Shown one piece after another: positions 12,006-23,832 of a DNA stretch of 64,000 nt. Numbering within the stretch: position 1 is the first letter of the stretch; every line of letters begins with the position of its first letter. The DNA is taken from contig NC_134834.1 of the NCBI RefSeq assembly GCF_004210375.1, positions 147,035,009-147,099,008 on the forward strand, given 5' to 3'. The notes under the pieces are model-generated. The model saw only the letters and a list, made by a program, of their open reading frames with translations. It was not told where the DNA came from and made no database searches. Source of the DNA: Tachypleus tridentatus. Lineage: Eukaryota; Arthropoda; Merostomata; Xiphosura; Limulidae. The translations under genes and the position numbers were made by a program.

Positions 12006-12509
12006 AACAAACCAAAACAAATAAATAAAAATGTTGCATAAACTAAAACTGCGTACCAGGGTACAGCCTATAATGTGGTGTATAAGATATTTCCTGGGTA
12101 TTGGAGATGTGATTGCGATAGCACTACTCGCATTGTAGTGGGGATAACACTTCTATTTGTCTTAACCTGCGTTCGCAAGTTCAACGTGTTAAAGAAACAA
12201 GGATAAATATTAAGTAATGAGGTTTTTTTTGTGTCGTGTATTTAGATTTTGTAGATAAATGTGTGAGTAATTGTAACTGTTAATTTTAGTTAGGTTTTAA
12301 ATTGTATTTCTTAGTTACAGAGCAGTCAACAGAGGGTAACCGAGCTATTGTAATGCTGTACGCAAAAACAAAGAAAAAACCATCACTAACATGCAAAACT
12401 ACACCAAATAATACGGACTTTATTTCGACGATATCTGGTCGAAACTAAATATTTTTTTACTGGTCATAGATGGATTTTTAAAATCAATTTTAATAATATT
12501 AAATGTGTG

Positions 12510-12628
12510 TGTGTGTTTTCTTATAGCAAAGCCACATTGCGCTTTCTGCTAAGCCCACCGAGAGGAATCGAACCGCTGATTTTAGTGTTGTAAATCCGGA
12601 GACATATGGCTGTACTAGCGGGGGGCTA
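12510..12628 (-). repeat. SINE family C
   Basis: AGCAAAGCCACATTG, GAATCGAACCGCTGATTTTA, GTTGTAAATCCGGAGAC; a well-preserved reverse copy. Confidence 0.85.
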
Positions 12629-13204
12629 TTCAAGGTTCAAAGTATTTGTTAGAATGCAATAAAATTTTATGTGTTTCGCTAGGGGCAATATTTATATAAT
12701 AAAGATTAGTTACACAATTGTTTGTTAGATGGCAGCACTTCACCGCTAATTATTGACATTTTTTGAGTTTGATGAAAATATAAAACTGAAAATACAAAAC
12801 TGAAAATACTGTATGATTTACAGAAGTTTATTTGTAGTTATTCTAGGGCATTCAAACACGGTTCCTTGCATACTATTGGTCACTAGAGGGCTTACTTTAC
12901 ATTATTTTAACAATTGACCTGTTAGACACCAAAGAAATGCTTTATCTAGTTTTATCCCGACCAGCTTCTTTAAGCAATTTGTTCAGACAAAAGTCCAATA
13001 AATTTAGAATTCATTTTTAACGACTATAAATAGAGATACTTGAGGTTGTTATAGCGGCTAGTGACACGTTTTCTAGTTCGAAAGGTTCGAGCCCTTAGGT
13101 GTTACTAAACGTGTCCCATACTTCATAAAAGTTCCGTTATTCACTTCATGATCAGTGTACTCAATAAAGATTACAGAGTTCTCAAAATATTTTATAGGAA
13201 CTGT

Positions 13205-13330
13205 TTTTAAAGGCCCCCCTTCCATGGGACAGCAGTAAGCTACAATGCTAAGTTCGGGGTTTGATTTCACACAATGTTTACAGCAGATAGCCCAAAGTGG
13301 CTTTGCTTTGAAAACAATCAAACCGTCTTT
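13205..13330 (+). repeat. SINE family C
   Basis: GGGACAGCAGTAAGC, AATGCTAAGTTCGGGG, CAGCAGATAGCCCAAAGTGG. Confidence 0.75.
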
Positions 13331-13411
13331 AAAAAAAACCAACAAAAAACACTGTTTAATCATCTTTGATTAAACTGATCGTATTTCGAGATTGATTAAA
13401 GAACTTTTGTT

Positions 13412-13505
13412 TGTTTGTTTGTAGAATTTTGTGCAAGGCTATTCGAGGGCTATATGCGCTAGGAGTATTTAATTTGCAAACGATAGACTGGAGAGAAACA
13501 TGAAA
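13412..13505 (-). repeat. SINE family A, 3' fragment
   Basis: (GTTT)n followed by the reverse of the family A tail; stops within the body. Confidence 0.65.
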
Positions 13506-13604
13506 ACCAAGTATGTAAGTTATGAGATAGAAGGACAGGATAGACCAAGACATTAGTGTAACACCGGGGTGTGGAAGATAGAAATCATTGAAAAAGGACT
13601 ACCT

Positions 13605-13838
13605 TAGGAACCGCTCCCTAAACTAGATGGTATTAAAATGTGATAACGATCACTGAAGGGAAGTCAACTAGTGAACACAAACCTACCGGTAACTCTTGGA
13701 TTGCTCTTTTACCAACGAAAACTGGGATTAAACGTCAATTTGTAACACCCCTATGGCTCAAATGGCGAGCATTTTCGGTGACGGAATTCGAGTTTGCCAC
13801 CCGCAAATTGCGCTTCAAATGCTCTAACTAGGTTAATA
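13605..13838 (-). repeat. SINE family A, old copy
   Basis: TTGCTCTTTTACCAACGAAA, TGGGATTAAACGTCAATT, AAATGGCGAGCATTTTCGG; strongly diverged head. Confidence 0.75.
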
Positions 13839-13861
13839 AGGCATGACTAGTGTATAGTAAA

Positions 13862-14032
13862 TAACCAGCTTAAACAAGGAATGGTTTATCGTGGAATAAT
13901 TAGGTTAAATAATGGATGGTTAACGTGGAATAGTCAGGTTAAATAAGGGATGGTTAATGTAGATTAGCCAGGTTAAATTATGAATGATTAGTGTAGATTA
14001 GTTAGGTTAAATAAGGGATGGCTAGCGTGGAA
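13862..14032. repeat. Degenerate tandem repeat, ~40 bp x 4
   Basis: GGTTAAATAAGGGATGGTTA and variants recur about every 38-42 bp with GTAGATTAG(C/T)CA between. Confidence 0.8.
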
Positions 14033-14039
14033 CGGCCTT

Positions 14040-14817
14040 TCTGTAGATATACGAAATATACAGAGAGCTGGAACATATATCAAATGACTTAATTCTGTCC
14101 AATCATAACAAACAAATGTTTACCAACATGATGGACAATGTGCTTATCTCTGTAAGCACAACTGTACTTTTTGTTTGCTATTGGAAAGGCAGCAATGTAA
14201 TCAAATGATTCAGTAATGAACAAATTAAGCATACAATAAGTAGTGAAGACCTGGCCTTGACAACTGCCATTGAATAGAATTTGTGACGTCTTTACTAGCC
14301 TTCTAAATGTTAAACTTTGTGACTTCTTCAAGGTAAGTAAAAAATAGACTATAAGTAGGTCAAGATCACGCAATTAAGTGTTAACGGTAAAAAAAGTAAA
14401 GACAAAGGAGACCAGACACCTGGTGGGACAAGGGTGTGGTCTCGCCTTTACTATGAATATCCGTTATCTCTTCACTTAAAGGTCGGAGATCAGCTTTTCA
14501 GTTCTCGTCTTTCCGTCATCAAAATGGTCAGTTGAAAGTTTTTGTATTTTCACAGTGAGGATAGCGAAAATTTGGGTCAAAGTCATCGAGTTTACAAATA
14601 TCAAAGTTTTCAAAGGCCATTTCGCGGTTTCGGCTCGTAGAAACTGCTTAACTTTGTTTTATTCTAGTATTAAAATCTATAACTTTCCAAACGTACAGTA
14701 AATAAGTGCTTCTACTTTAACTCATGATCCTGCTTGTAAATTCACGTATATTGGTTGTAGAACGAGAGAGAGAAAACCAAATAGTGTTGAGGTTACAAAG
14801 GAATGATCGCCGTAGTT
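14040..14817. other. Intergenic, no gene seen
   Basis: No recognisable domain on either strand; a minus frame at 14089-14373 is unconvincing. Confidence 0.45.
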
Positions 14818-14825
14818 CTAACTCC

Positions 14826-14945
14826 ATCAGTGGTACAGCGGTACATCTGTGGACTTACATTAGAAAAACGTGTTTCGATACCAGTGTGTGGAGACCACAG
14901 ATAGCCCATGGTGCAGCTTTGTGCTTAAACTACAAATAAACAAAA
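14826..14945 (+). repeat. SINE family B, full length
   Basis: Reference-quality copy. Head is CAGTGGTACAGCGGTACATC, anticodon region GGACTTACA (Val-TAC-like), B box GTTTCGATACC, then CACAGATAGCCCATGG, AGCTTTGTGCTTAA and an A-rich tail. Confidence 0.85.
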
Positions 14946-15107
14946 GGTTATTAGTAAACACTTGTTCTTCATGGTCTCTCCTACATAACTTCAGTTTATA
15001 TCTATATATAAGATTTTATTTCACACCTTTTCCTTTTAAATTCATGTTGAAAGTTGTTGTCTCGCATACAAATAATATTTAGCCTTAATAGTTAAAGAAC
15101 ATTTCCG

Positions 15108-15308
15108 CCAAACAGGCTTGTCCCTACAGCTGTGAGGGCGTTATAATGTGACGATCAATCCCATTATTCGTTGGTAAAAGAGTAACCCAAGAGTTGGCGG
15201 TGAGTAGTGATGACTAGTTGCCTTTTCTCTAGTCTAACAGTGCTAAATTAGGAACTGCTAGCGCGGATAACATTCGTGTAGCTTTATGCAAAATTCAAAA
15301 CAAACAAA
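15108..15308 (+). repeat. SINE family A, lacking its head
   Basis: Starts at CAGGCTTGTCCCTACAGC; body and (CAAA)n tail intact. Confidence 0.85.
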
Positions 15309-15557
15309 CAAACAAGAAACTTCCCTCACCTAGCTGTCTATTGCTACAACTAAGCGCACATGTCACTAGAAACATCTTTGTTACCATTGAGATTATAATT
15401 AAAGTTTAATACCAGCTCTTACGAGTCGAACTTATTCGATTACTAACTGTATGATTTTGAAAATAGTACCGTTTAGTTTGCTCGTAGTCCAGAGGTTTAT
15501 TTCCTTCACACGTAATAAACTTGGAAACTAAAACCCTTCTATTTATTCAAATTCAGC

Positions 15558-16542
15558 CAAAGAATTAAGCAATGAACGTTTTGGTTAAACATTCTTATGA
15601 CAAAGAATTAAGCAATGAGCATGTTGGTTAAACATTCTTATGACGAAGAATTAAGCAATGAACGTTTTGGTTAAACATGTTGGTTAAACATTCTTATGAC
15701 GAAGAATTAAGCAACGAATGTGTTGGTTAAACATTGTTATGACGAAGAATTAAGCAATGAGAGTGTTGGTTAACCATTCTTATGACGAAGAATTAAGCAA
15801 TGAGCGTGTTGGTTAAACATTCTTATGACGAAGAATTAAGCAATGAGCGTGTTGGTTAAACATTCTTATGACGAAGAATTAAGCAATGAACGTTTTGGTT
15901 AAACATTCTTATGACGAAGAATTAAGCAATGAACGTTTTGGTTAAACATTCTTATGACGAAAAATTAAGCAATGAGCGTGTTGGTTAAACATTCTTATGA
16001 CGAAGAATTAAGCAATGAGCGTGTTGGTTAAACATTGTTATGACGAAGAATTAAGCAATGAGCGTGTTGGTTAAACATTGTTATGACGAAGAATTAAGCA
16101 ATGAGAGTGTTGGTTAAACATTCTTATGACGAAGAATTAAGCAATGAGCGTGTTGGTGAAACATTCTTATGACGAAGAATTAAGCAATGAGCGTGTTGGT
16201 TAAACATTCTTATGACGAAGAATTAAGCAATGAGCGTGTTGGTTAAACATTTTTATGACGAAGAATTAAGCAATGAGCGTGTTGGTTAAACATTCTTATG
16301 ACGAAGAATTAAGCAACGAATCTGTTGGTTAAACATTCTTATGACGAAGAATTAAGCAACGAATGCGTTGGTTAAACATTCTTATGACGAAGAAATAAGC
16401 AACGAATGTGTTGGTTAAACATTGTTATGACGAAGAATTAAGCAATGAGCGTGTTGGTTAAACATTCTTATGACAAAGAATTAAGCAATGAACGTACTGG
16501 TTAAACATTCTTATGACGAGAAATTCAGCAATTAACGTTTTC
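15558..16542. repeat. 43-bp minisatellite, ~23 copies
   Basis: The unit begins GACGAAGAATTAAGCAATGA and ends GGTTAAACATTCTTAT. Variants at GAGCGTGTT / GAACGTTTT / GAATGTGTT define subtypes. A 17-bp internal duplication lies near 15670. The unit is not a multiple of three and no coding role is indicated. Confidence 0.97.
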
Positions 16543-17585
16543 AAGTGGAGAATGTGTTTGCTATTAAGAAAGTGGTTGAAAGCAATCCAGTAAAGCAGGG
16601 TTTGAAGCTCCAGGATGAGCGGTAAGCTGTTTGTCGCCTTCTTCAAGGATAAGTAAAACACTAAAATGTTTTATTTCTAATTAGCTGGAGTACCTATTTT
16701 GTTGAACAGTTGGAATAAAAACTCCTTTGTGATAAATGATAATAAAGTGTATTTTATTATTTTTTATTAACATAATAAATATTAATAGTGTAATACAAAT
16801 ACATAAACACACCAATAATGGAAAGAAAGACATACTGTTTGCAATAATTCTATCACTATAAAAGTAGATGGGGGTTCGTTCCCCCTCATGACCTTCCTCG
16901 TGTCATCTTGTGCCATTGTTGCGAGTTCAGTGCAGACTGATCAAGAAATATGGGTACGTGCAAGGAACAGATACACACGTCTATTAATGTTTATTTATAT
17001 GGAACATGGGGGTTCAACCCCCATGCTCTTTATGACTTTTCTCATGTCATCTTATATCACCGTGTCAAGCTTAGTGATAATTGATCAAGAAACATGGACA
17101 CTAGAAGGTGTCTGAAAGGTGAGAAGGAAAACAACGGGCATAAACTTAGCTATGTAATGTTAAATTATACTTCAATAAATAAGACACTTTTTGGTGAATT
17201 CCAGACGAAATTAATCAACATTTTTACTTGATGTTCAGCAAAATTATATTACGAAAAAAATGTCTAATTTTTTTCAGCACTACCATTAGATTACGAACAA
17301 AGCGCAAGACGTGAGCATGTTTTATCGATGTTAAAAAAGACAATCATGTAATCTTGATGAGTAAAAACAAGACAAAGAAACAAGTTCATTTCAAGACAAC
17401 AATGAACTAACTGAATGAAAAACGTTATAATAACAATGAAGGAAAAACATAACAGAAGATAAAAATGTGGTACGAAATAAAATAGACAGAGTACTTAATA
17501 AAAACATGACAAAACGTAAATACAGTACTTAATAATAACAACAACAGAAGTTAAGCACACTATTTAATAAAAACACAGAGCATAA
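16543..17585. other. Intergenic with a two-copy 144-bp duplication
   Basis: At about 16870-17110 a segment containing (T/C)CATGACCTTCCTCGTGTC and GATCAAGAAA(T/C)ATGG occurs twice, 144 bp apart. This gives one short open frame with a repeated MTFL.SS...DQE.W pattern. No known domain. The remainder is AT-rich. Confidence 0.5.
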
Positions 17586-17835
17586 GCATTATACACAATA
17601 AAACAAGAACATGAATACAGTACTTAATACAAACAACAGAACATGAACTCAGTACTTAATACAAACAACAGAACATGAATACAGTACTTAATACAAAGGA
17701 ACATGAATACAGTACTTAATGCAAACGGAACATGGATACAATACTTAATACAAACAAAAGAACATGAATACAGTACGTAATGCAAACAGGACATGGACAC
17801 AATACTTAATACAAATAAAAGAACATGAATACAGT
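17585..17835. repeat. Degenerate tandem repeat, ~25-33 bp, ~8 copies
   Basis: ACAGTACTTAATACAAACA alternates with (A/G)GAACATG(A/G)A; related scraps start at about 17490. A minus frame through it is a by-product. Confidence 0.85.
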
Positions 17836-17857
17836 AATTTGGTAATAAACAAAAATG

Positions 17858-17990
17858 GTTCGTTTGTTTCGAGTTAAGCACAAAGCTACACAATGGACTA
17901 TCTGTGCTCTGCTCACAACAGATATCGAAATCCTGTTCTAAGCGTTGTGAGTTCGAAGGCATTCCGCTAAGCCACTGGGGGCAACAAAAA
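17858..17990 (-). repeat. SINE family B
   Basis: TTAAGCACAAAGCTACACAA, GATATCGAAATCCTG, GCGTTGTGAGTTCG, CTAAGCCACTGGGGGC. Confidence 0.85.
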
Positions 17991-18080
17991 TGGAACCTAT
18001 ACACTGTATTTACTATAAAACAATATAAAGAAACAAATTAATATTTTATCGGCGTGTCAGAAGAGATGAAAACTTCGCTT

Positions 18081-18343
18081 TGTTTTATATTTTGTACGAA
18101 GCTACAGGAGGGCTTATCTGCACTAACTGTCCTTAATTTAGCAGTGAAAAATTAGAGAAAAAGCAGCTAGTAATCAACACCCACCACCAACTCTTGGGTT
18201 ACGTTTTTATCAACGAATAGTGGTATTGAACGTCACACTATAACGCACTCACGACTGAAAGGGTGAGTTGGTTGGTGAGACGGGGAATTTGAGCCTGCGA
18301 TCCTTAGATTGCAAGTCGAGCACTCTTAACACCTGGCCTAATA
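18081..18343 (-). repeat. SINE family A
   Basis: Complete reverse copy. The head lacks the terminal CATGCCGGG. Confidence 0.85.
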
Positions 18344-18553
18344 TTTATCTTCATATTTTAAATAACTATTCTTACAAAACCCGTTTGAAACCTATTTTTT
18401 ACAAGTGCTATTTTATTGCTAAACCTTAACAATTCGTTGACTGAACTTACGTTAAGGTAAGTTTTTCGACACGTTTAACACCCTTTGATCCCTCGCACAG
18501 CTCTCGTCCTGGTGTAATTTTAAACTAAAGCTTTTGTCAATTCTTTCCTCTTT

Positions 18554-18770
18554 GGGGGTGGCCCAGTGGTTAATGTGCAGGATTTTGAACTCGATAGCTC
18601 ACGGTTCGTTTCTCGTTGCAGCAGAGTCGTGCATACGTTAAAAGAGTGACTGTCAAATCCCACTATTTGATTAGAGTATCCCAGAAGTTGGCGGCGGGTA
18701 ACGCTGATTATCTGCTTTCTTTCTAGCCTTTGAAACTAAAATTAGAGACAGCTAGGGTGTACAAGATTTG
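18554..18770 (+). repeat. SINE family A-related variant (A')
   Basis: GTGGCCCAGTGGTTAATGTG head with a weak B box. Body TCAAATCCCACTATTTGATT and GAGTATCCCAGAAGTTGGCGG diverges from family A and matches 22944-23100, suggesting a separate subfamily. Confidence 0.65.
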
Positions 18771-18959
18771 TGTAATTGTTTTCCACACATTTGTAACAAA
18801 TAAACACAATCAGAGAAACAAAGTACATGTACAAGATTTTGTGCGATACCAGAAAAACGTATCAGTAGTGAAATTATCAATACTTTCGTCATTTATTTTT
18901 TTCAGTAAAATTACTAGACATTTATTTCATTATATTAAGCCTTCAGTTGCTTAAAATAT

Positions 18960-19030
18960 ATAATGACAAAAGTATTTTCGAGTTATATGTTTATTAAGAT
19001 TCAATGAGAAAAACAAGAGAGAATCCTCAA
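18960..19030. other. AT-rich spacer
   Basis: Nothing recognised. Confidence 0.4.
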
Positions 19031-19032
19031 TA

Positions 19033-19404
19033 GCCGCGGCACTTGAAATTCTTTAAAGCAGTAAATTAGAGTAAATTAACATATAAGACTTTTTTTTCTT
19101 CTTCTTTTTATTGGCTACATTTTTCTGCGACAGCAATACCAAACTTCGGGCGCATGTTCCCAATTCAATTTTATTATTCATCAAATTGAAGTTATTTTAG
19201 GCAAAATTAGAATAAATTAATCCAAGAGACGATACCTTTGGTGTGGTCAAATACATCAATCAAAAGGGTTTGACCTCCTGAGACCAAAATTGTAATTAGA
19301 ATTTAAATCGGTCAAGAGATTACGGAGCTATTAGATAAAAGTTTGTACTTACAAAATAAAACAAAAAAACAACAGAGCCGTTCTACAAGCCGATATGCCA
19401 CGGC
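19033..19404. mobile_element. Non-autonomous element with palindromic GCCGCGGC ends, TA-flanked
   Basis: It is bounded by TA|GCCGCGGC on the left and GCCACGGC|TA on the right. About 120 bp at its right end match the right part of 53662-53775 (GAGCTAT, TTTGTA, ACTTACA, CCGTTCTA, AAGCCGATATGCC). Recurrence of both the TA flank and the terminal 8-mer in two places supports a short DNA-transposon family. No transposase is seen. Confidence 0.6.
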
Positions 19405-19533
19405 TAATAAAACGACTACATTAAGAAAAGTAACATAGAAATGTATAAATCGAAGTCGAAAATATCTTAACAAAACCCAACTGGACTGTTTGAGCATATA
19501 AATAATCGAAGTTACAAGCGTTTAGCGAGCTAG

Positions 19534-19690
19534 TTTGTGAACCTGGGGGTTCACGGATCGAGTCCTATTGCCACAAGATGGCGCTCTACAGATTAGGGTT
19601 GTGGCTGCCTTCCTTCTTGTCCATCGCTACTAAATTGTGGACAGCTAATGTAAGCAGCTTTCGAGTAGCTTTGCTGGAAATTCAAGTAAA
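19534..19690 (+). repeat. SINE family A-related fragment
   Basis: GTTCACGGATCGAGTCC, TGGCTGCCTTCCTTCTTG, CTACTAAATTGTGGACAGC, TCGAGTAGCTTTGC. Confidence 0.6.
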
Positions 19691-19775
19691 TAGTAAACGA
19701 GTACACTTATTTTGTCAGGAACACAGTCGTGTCATGCAGGAAAACCTGCTCTATAGGTTCAGTGTACTGACATAA

Positions 19776-20035
19776 GTTCTTCAAATATACAAACTACGTG
19801 TAACCAATGTAACACTCAAGTCAACATTGTCCACATTAAACTGTCAAGTCGTCACTTTCAATGGCGACATGCTCGTACTAACAAATTCCCTTTTGATAAT
19901 GAAAATGATGACATAGCAAAATTCGCAAAATTATCCTTAATTATTTACTGCCATAGTTCTTTACAGAAGCGGAGTAGCTCACTGGGACACAAGGAAAATA
20001 GAAGAAATTATTTATTTATTGCCACTAGATTAATG
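19776..20035. other. Intergenic, no gene seen
   Basis: Nothing recognised. Confidence 0.4.
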
Positions 20036-20153
20036 TGTGTGTTTCTGTTATAGCAAAGCCACATCGGGCTATCTGCTGAGTCCCCCGAGGGGAATCGAAC
20101 CGCTGATTTTAGCGTTGTAAATCCGTAGACTTACCGCAAAACTAGCGGGGAGC
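20036..20153 (-). repeat. SINE family C, reference-quality copy
   Basis: ATAGCAAAGCCACATCGGGC, GGAATCGAACCGCTGATTTT, GTAAATCCGTAGACTTACC, ACTAGCGGGG. Read in reverse it has a tRNA-like B box (GGTTCGATTCC) and a TTACAACGC anticodon region. Confidence 0.88.
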
Positions 20154-20206
20154 GCAGTAGATTAATATTTGTGTTAAGGGTGAGCATTGAAGTAAAAATC
20201 CGTTTA

Positions 20207-22620
20207 TTCACACTGAACTAGTAACAATATTGAATCATAACTTATTCACACTGAACTAGTAACAATATTGAATCATAACTTATTCACACTGAACTAGTAA
20301 CAATAGTGAATCATAACTTATTCACACTGAACTAGTAACAATATTGAATCATAAATTATTCACACTAAACTAGTAACAATATTGAATCATAACTTATTCA
20401 CACTAAACTAGTAACAATATTGAATCATAACTTGTTCACACTGAACTAGTAACAATATTGAATCATAACTTGTTCACACTGAACTAGTAACAATATTGAA
20501 TCATAACTTGTTCACACTGAACTAGTAACAATATTGAATCATAACTTATTCACACTAAACTAGTAACAATATTGAATCATAACTTATTCACACTAAACTA
20601 GTAACAATATTGAATCATAACTTATTCACACTGAACTAGTAACAATATTGAATCATAACTTGTTCACACTGAACTAGTAACAATATTGAACCATAACTTA
20701 TTCACACTAAACTAGTAACAATATTGAATCATAACTTATTCACACTGAACTAGTAACAATATTGAATCATGACTTATTCACACTAAACTAGTAACAATAT
20801 TGAATCATGACTTGTTCACACTGAACTAGTAACAATATTGAATCATAACTTGTTCACACTGAACTAGTAACAATATTGAACCATAACTTATTCACACTAA
20901 ACTAGTAACAATATTGAATCATAACTTATTCACACTGAACTAGTAACAATATTGAATCATAACTTATTCACACTAAACTAGTAACAATATCGAATCATAA
21001 CTTGTTCACACTGAACTAGTAACAATATTGAATCATAACTTGTTCACACTAAACTAGTAACAATATTGAATCATAACTTATTTACACTGAACTAGTAACA
21101 ATATTGAATCATAACTTATTCACACTGAACTAGTAACAACATTGAACCATAACTTATTCACACTGAACTAGTAACAATATTGAATCATAACTTATTCACA
21201 CTGAACTAGTAACAATATTGAATCATAACTTATTCACACTGAACTAGTAACAAAATTGAATCGTAACTTATTCACACTAAACTAGTAACAATATTGAATC
21301 ATAACTTGTTCACACTGAACTAATAACAATATTGAATCATAACTTGTTCACACTGAACTAGTAACAATATTGAATCATAACTTATTCACACTGAACTAGT
21401 AACAATATTGAATCATAACTTATTCACACTAAACTAGTAACAATATTGAATCATAACTTATTCACACTAAACTAGTAACAATATTGAATCATAACTTGTT
21501 CACACTGAACTAGTAACAATATTGAATAATAACTTATTCACACTGAACTAGTAACAATATTGAATCATAACTTATTCACATTGAACTAGTAACAATATTG
21601 AATCATAACTTATTCACACTGAACTAGTAACAATATTGAATTATAACTTATTCACACTGAACTACTAACAATATTGAATCATAACTTATTCACACTGAAC
21701 TAGTAACAATATTGAATCGTAACTTATTCACACTAAACTAGTAACAATATTGAATCATAACTTGTTCACACTGAACTAGTAACAATATTGAATAATAACT
21801 TATTCACACTGAACTAGTAACAATATTGAATCATAACTTATTCACACTGAACTAGTAACAATATTGAATCATAACTTATTCACACTGAACTAGTAACAAT
21901 ATTGAATTATAACTTATTCACACTGAACTACTAACAATATTGAATCATAACTTGTTCACACTGAACTAGTAACAATATTGAATCATAACTTGTTCACACT
22001 GAACTAGTAACAATATTGAATCATAACTTGTTCACACTGAACTAGTAACAATATTGAATCATAACTTATTCACACTGAACTAGTAACAATATTGAATCAT
22101 AACTTATTCACACTAAACTAGTAACAATATTGAATCATAACTTATTCACACTAAACTAGTAACAATATTGAATCATAACTTATTCACACTGAACTAGTAA
22201 CAACATTGAATCATAACTTATTCACACTGAACTAGTAACAACATTGAATCATAACTTATTCACACTGAACTAGTAACAATATTGAATAATAACTTATTCA
22301 CACTGAACTAGTAACAATATTGAATCATAACTTATTCACACTGAACTAGTAACAATATTGAATTATAACTTATTCACACTGAACTACTAACAATATTGAA
22401 TCATAACTTATTCACACTGAACTAGTAACAATATTGAATCATAACTTGTTCACACTGAACTAGTAACAATATTGAATCATAACTTATTCACACTAAACTA
22501 GTAACAATATTGAATCATAACTTATTCACACTAAACTAGTAACAATATTGAATCATAACTTATTCACACTAAACTAGTAACAATATTGAATCATAACTTG
22601 TTCAAACTAAACTGGTAACA
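20207..22620. repeat. 38-bp satellite/minisatellite, ~63 copies
   Basis: The unit starts TTCACACTGAACTAGTAACA and ends ATAACTTA. The main variants are G/A in ACT(G/A)AACTAG and A/G in CTT(A/G)TTC. Rare marker variants (GAATAATAA, GAATTATAA, GAACTACTA) recur 266 bp apart (7 units) and GAACCATAA recurs 190 bp apart (5 units). This shows multi-unit duplication inside the array. Confidence 0.98.
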
Positions 22621-22811
22621 ATACTAAATAACAATTTATTAAAGCTAATGTAAACTGAGTTGTACAGTCTTGCAAGTCCAAGCGGATGATTAATCGTGAA
22701 AAGTCCAACGAGAAAGAAATTGTTGAGCCTCATGAGGTGCTCTTTTTTGTTTCAATGAGCAAGCCATGACCTAGGGTCACATGCCGGGTCTGAAGTCTCA
22801 TGGTTCTCGCC

Positions 22812-22935
22812 ATTTTGTTGACAAAATTGATAAGTCGGCCGATTTTCAACGCTAAAATCAATTGTTTGATTTCCCTCGGAGGACCCAAAAACTAACCCAA
22901 TGTGTCTTTGCTTTAGAAAAACAAAACACACAAAC
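22812..22935 (+). repeat. SINE family C
   Basis: TTCAACGCTAAAATCAATTG, TTTGATTTCCCTCGGAGG, CAATGTGTCTTTGCTTTAG, (AC)-rich tail. Confidence 0.75.
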
Positions 22936-22943
22936 ACATACAG

Positions 22944-23100
22944 ATACGCTTTGGAGTTGTGGGTGTGTTACAATAGTAAAAGTCAAATTCTACTACTCGA
23001 TCAGAGTATGTCAAGAGTTGGCGGTGAGTGTTTCCCTCTAGTCACTTGAAAATTAATGACAGTTAAGGTAGTTAGCCGTTTCAGATATTTGTAAGAACAT
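22944..23100 (+). repeat. SINE A' variant
   Basis: GTCAAATTCTACTACTCGAT, GAGTATGTCAAGAGTTGGCGG, ending CAGATATTTGTAAG; pairs with 18554-18770. Confidence 0.6.
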
Positions 23101-23174
23101 ACAAATAAAAATTGAAGCATTCTTTATTGGATACAATATTTTATCGCTTCTCATAGTATTAAGGAATGTTTATT

Positions 23175-23443
23175 TGTTTTTTCTTTTCACGCAAAACTAC
23201 TCAAGGGCTATCTGCGCTAGCCGTCCATAATTTTGCAGTGCAGGACTCGAGGGAAGACAATTAGTCATCATCACCCACCGCCAGCTCTTGGGCTACTCTT
23301 TTACCAACGAACAGTGGAATTGATCGTTACATTATAACGCTCCCACGAATGAAAGGGTGAGCATGTTTGGTGCGACGGAGATTCGAACCTGCGACCCCCT
23401 GATTACGAGTCGAACGCCTTAACCCATCTGGCCATGCCGGGCC
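23175..23443 (-). repeat. SINE family A, full length
   Basis: Ends in an intact head complement (CATCTGGCCATGCCGGGCC). Confidence 0.92.
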
Positions 23444-23756
23444 ATTAAAGAATGACCCAGCGTATTGTTACTTTGGGAAAGAGAAGTTAAACCCAACACT
23501 TCTAAAGCGCCTAGATACGAAAACAGTTTTGTTTTTTTCCAAACCTTGATTTCTGATTTTCATGTAATTCAAGGTAAACGAAATGTATCGTATTTTAAGT
23601 CATTGTATAACGCCCTATTTTTTATTTTTTTCTTGAAATCTTGAAGAGAGGATAACCTTGAAAGTCTTCTAATTAAAACTATTATTTCTCGTTTATATAA
23701 CAAGAACGAACAAAGGACAAAGAGAGAGAGTTACATTCCATTGCAGGAAGTTTTGC

Positions 23757-23764
23757 TATAAAAG
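23757..23764 (+). promoter_or_regulatory. TATA box of gene 2
   Basis: TATAAAAG, 76 bp before the start codon. 36 bp downstream of its start lies CAGACTTTCTGCAGTAA (23793-23809), nearly repeated at the same spacing in gene 3 (CAGACCTTCTGCTGTAA), probably in the 5' UTR or at the start site. Confidence 0.8.
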
Positions 23765-23832
23765 GAACTAATTTTTCTGTCTTAGCTAACTACAGACTTT
23801 CTGCAGTAAGACTCTGTGTTTGAAGAATCACC

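Noticed and set aside
13073-13363. 96-codon minus-strand frame
   Set aside because: Covers a SINE C copy.
17624-18004. 126-codon minus-strand frame
   Set aside because: Runs through a SINE B and a degenerate tandem repeat.
15558-22620. CRISPR-like arrays
   Set aside because: The repeats are head-to-tail without unique spacers, in a eukaryotic genome; they are minisatellites.
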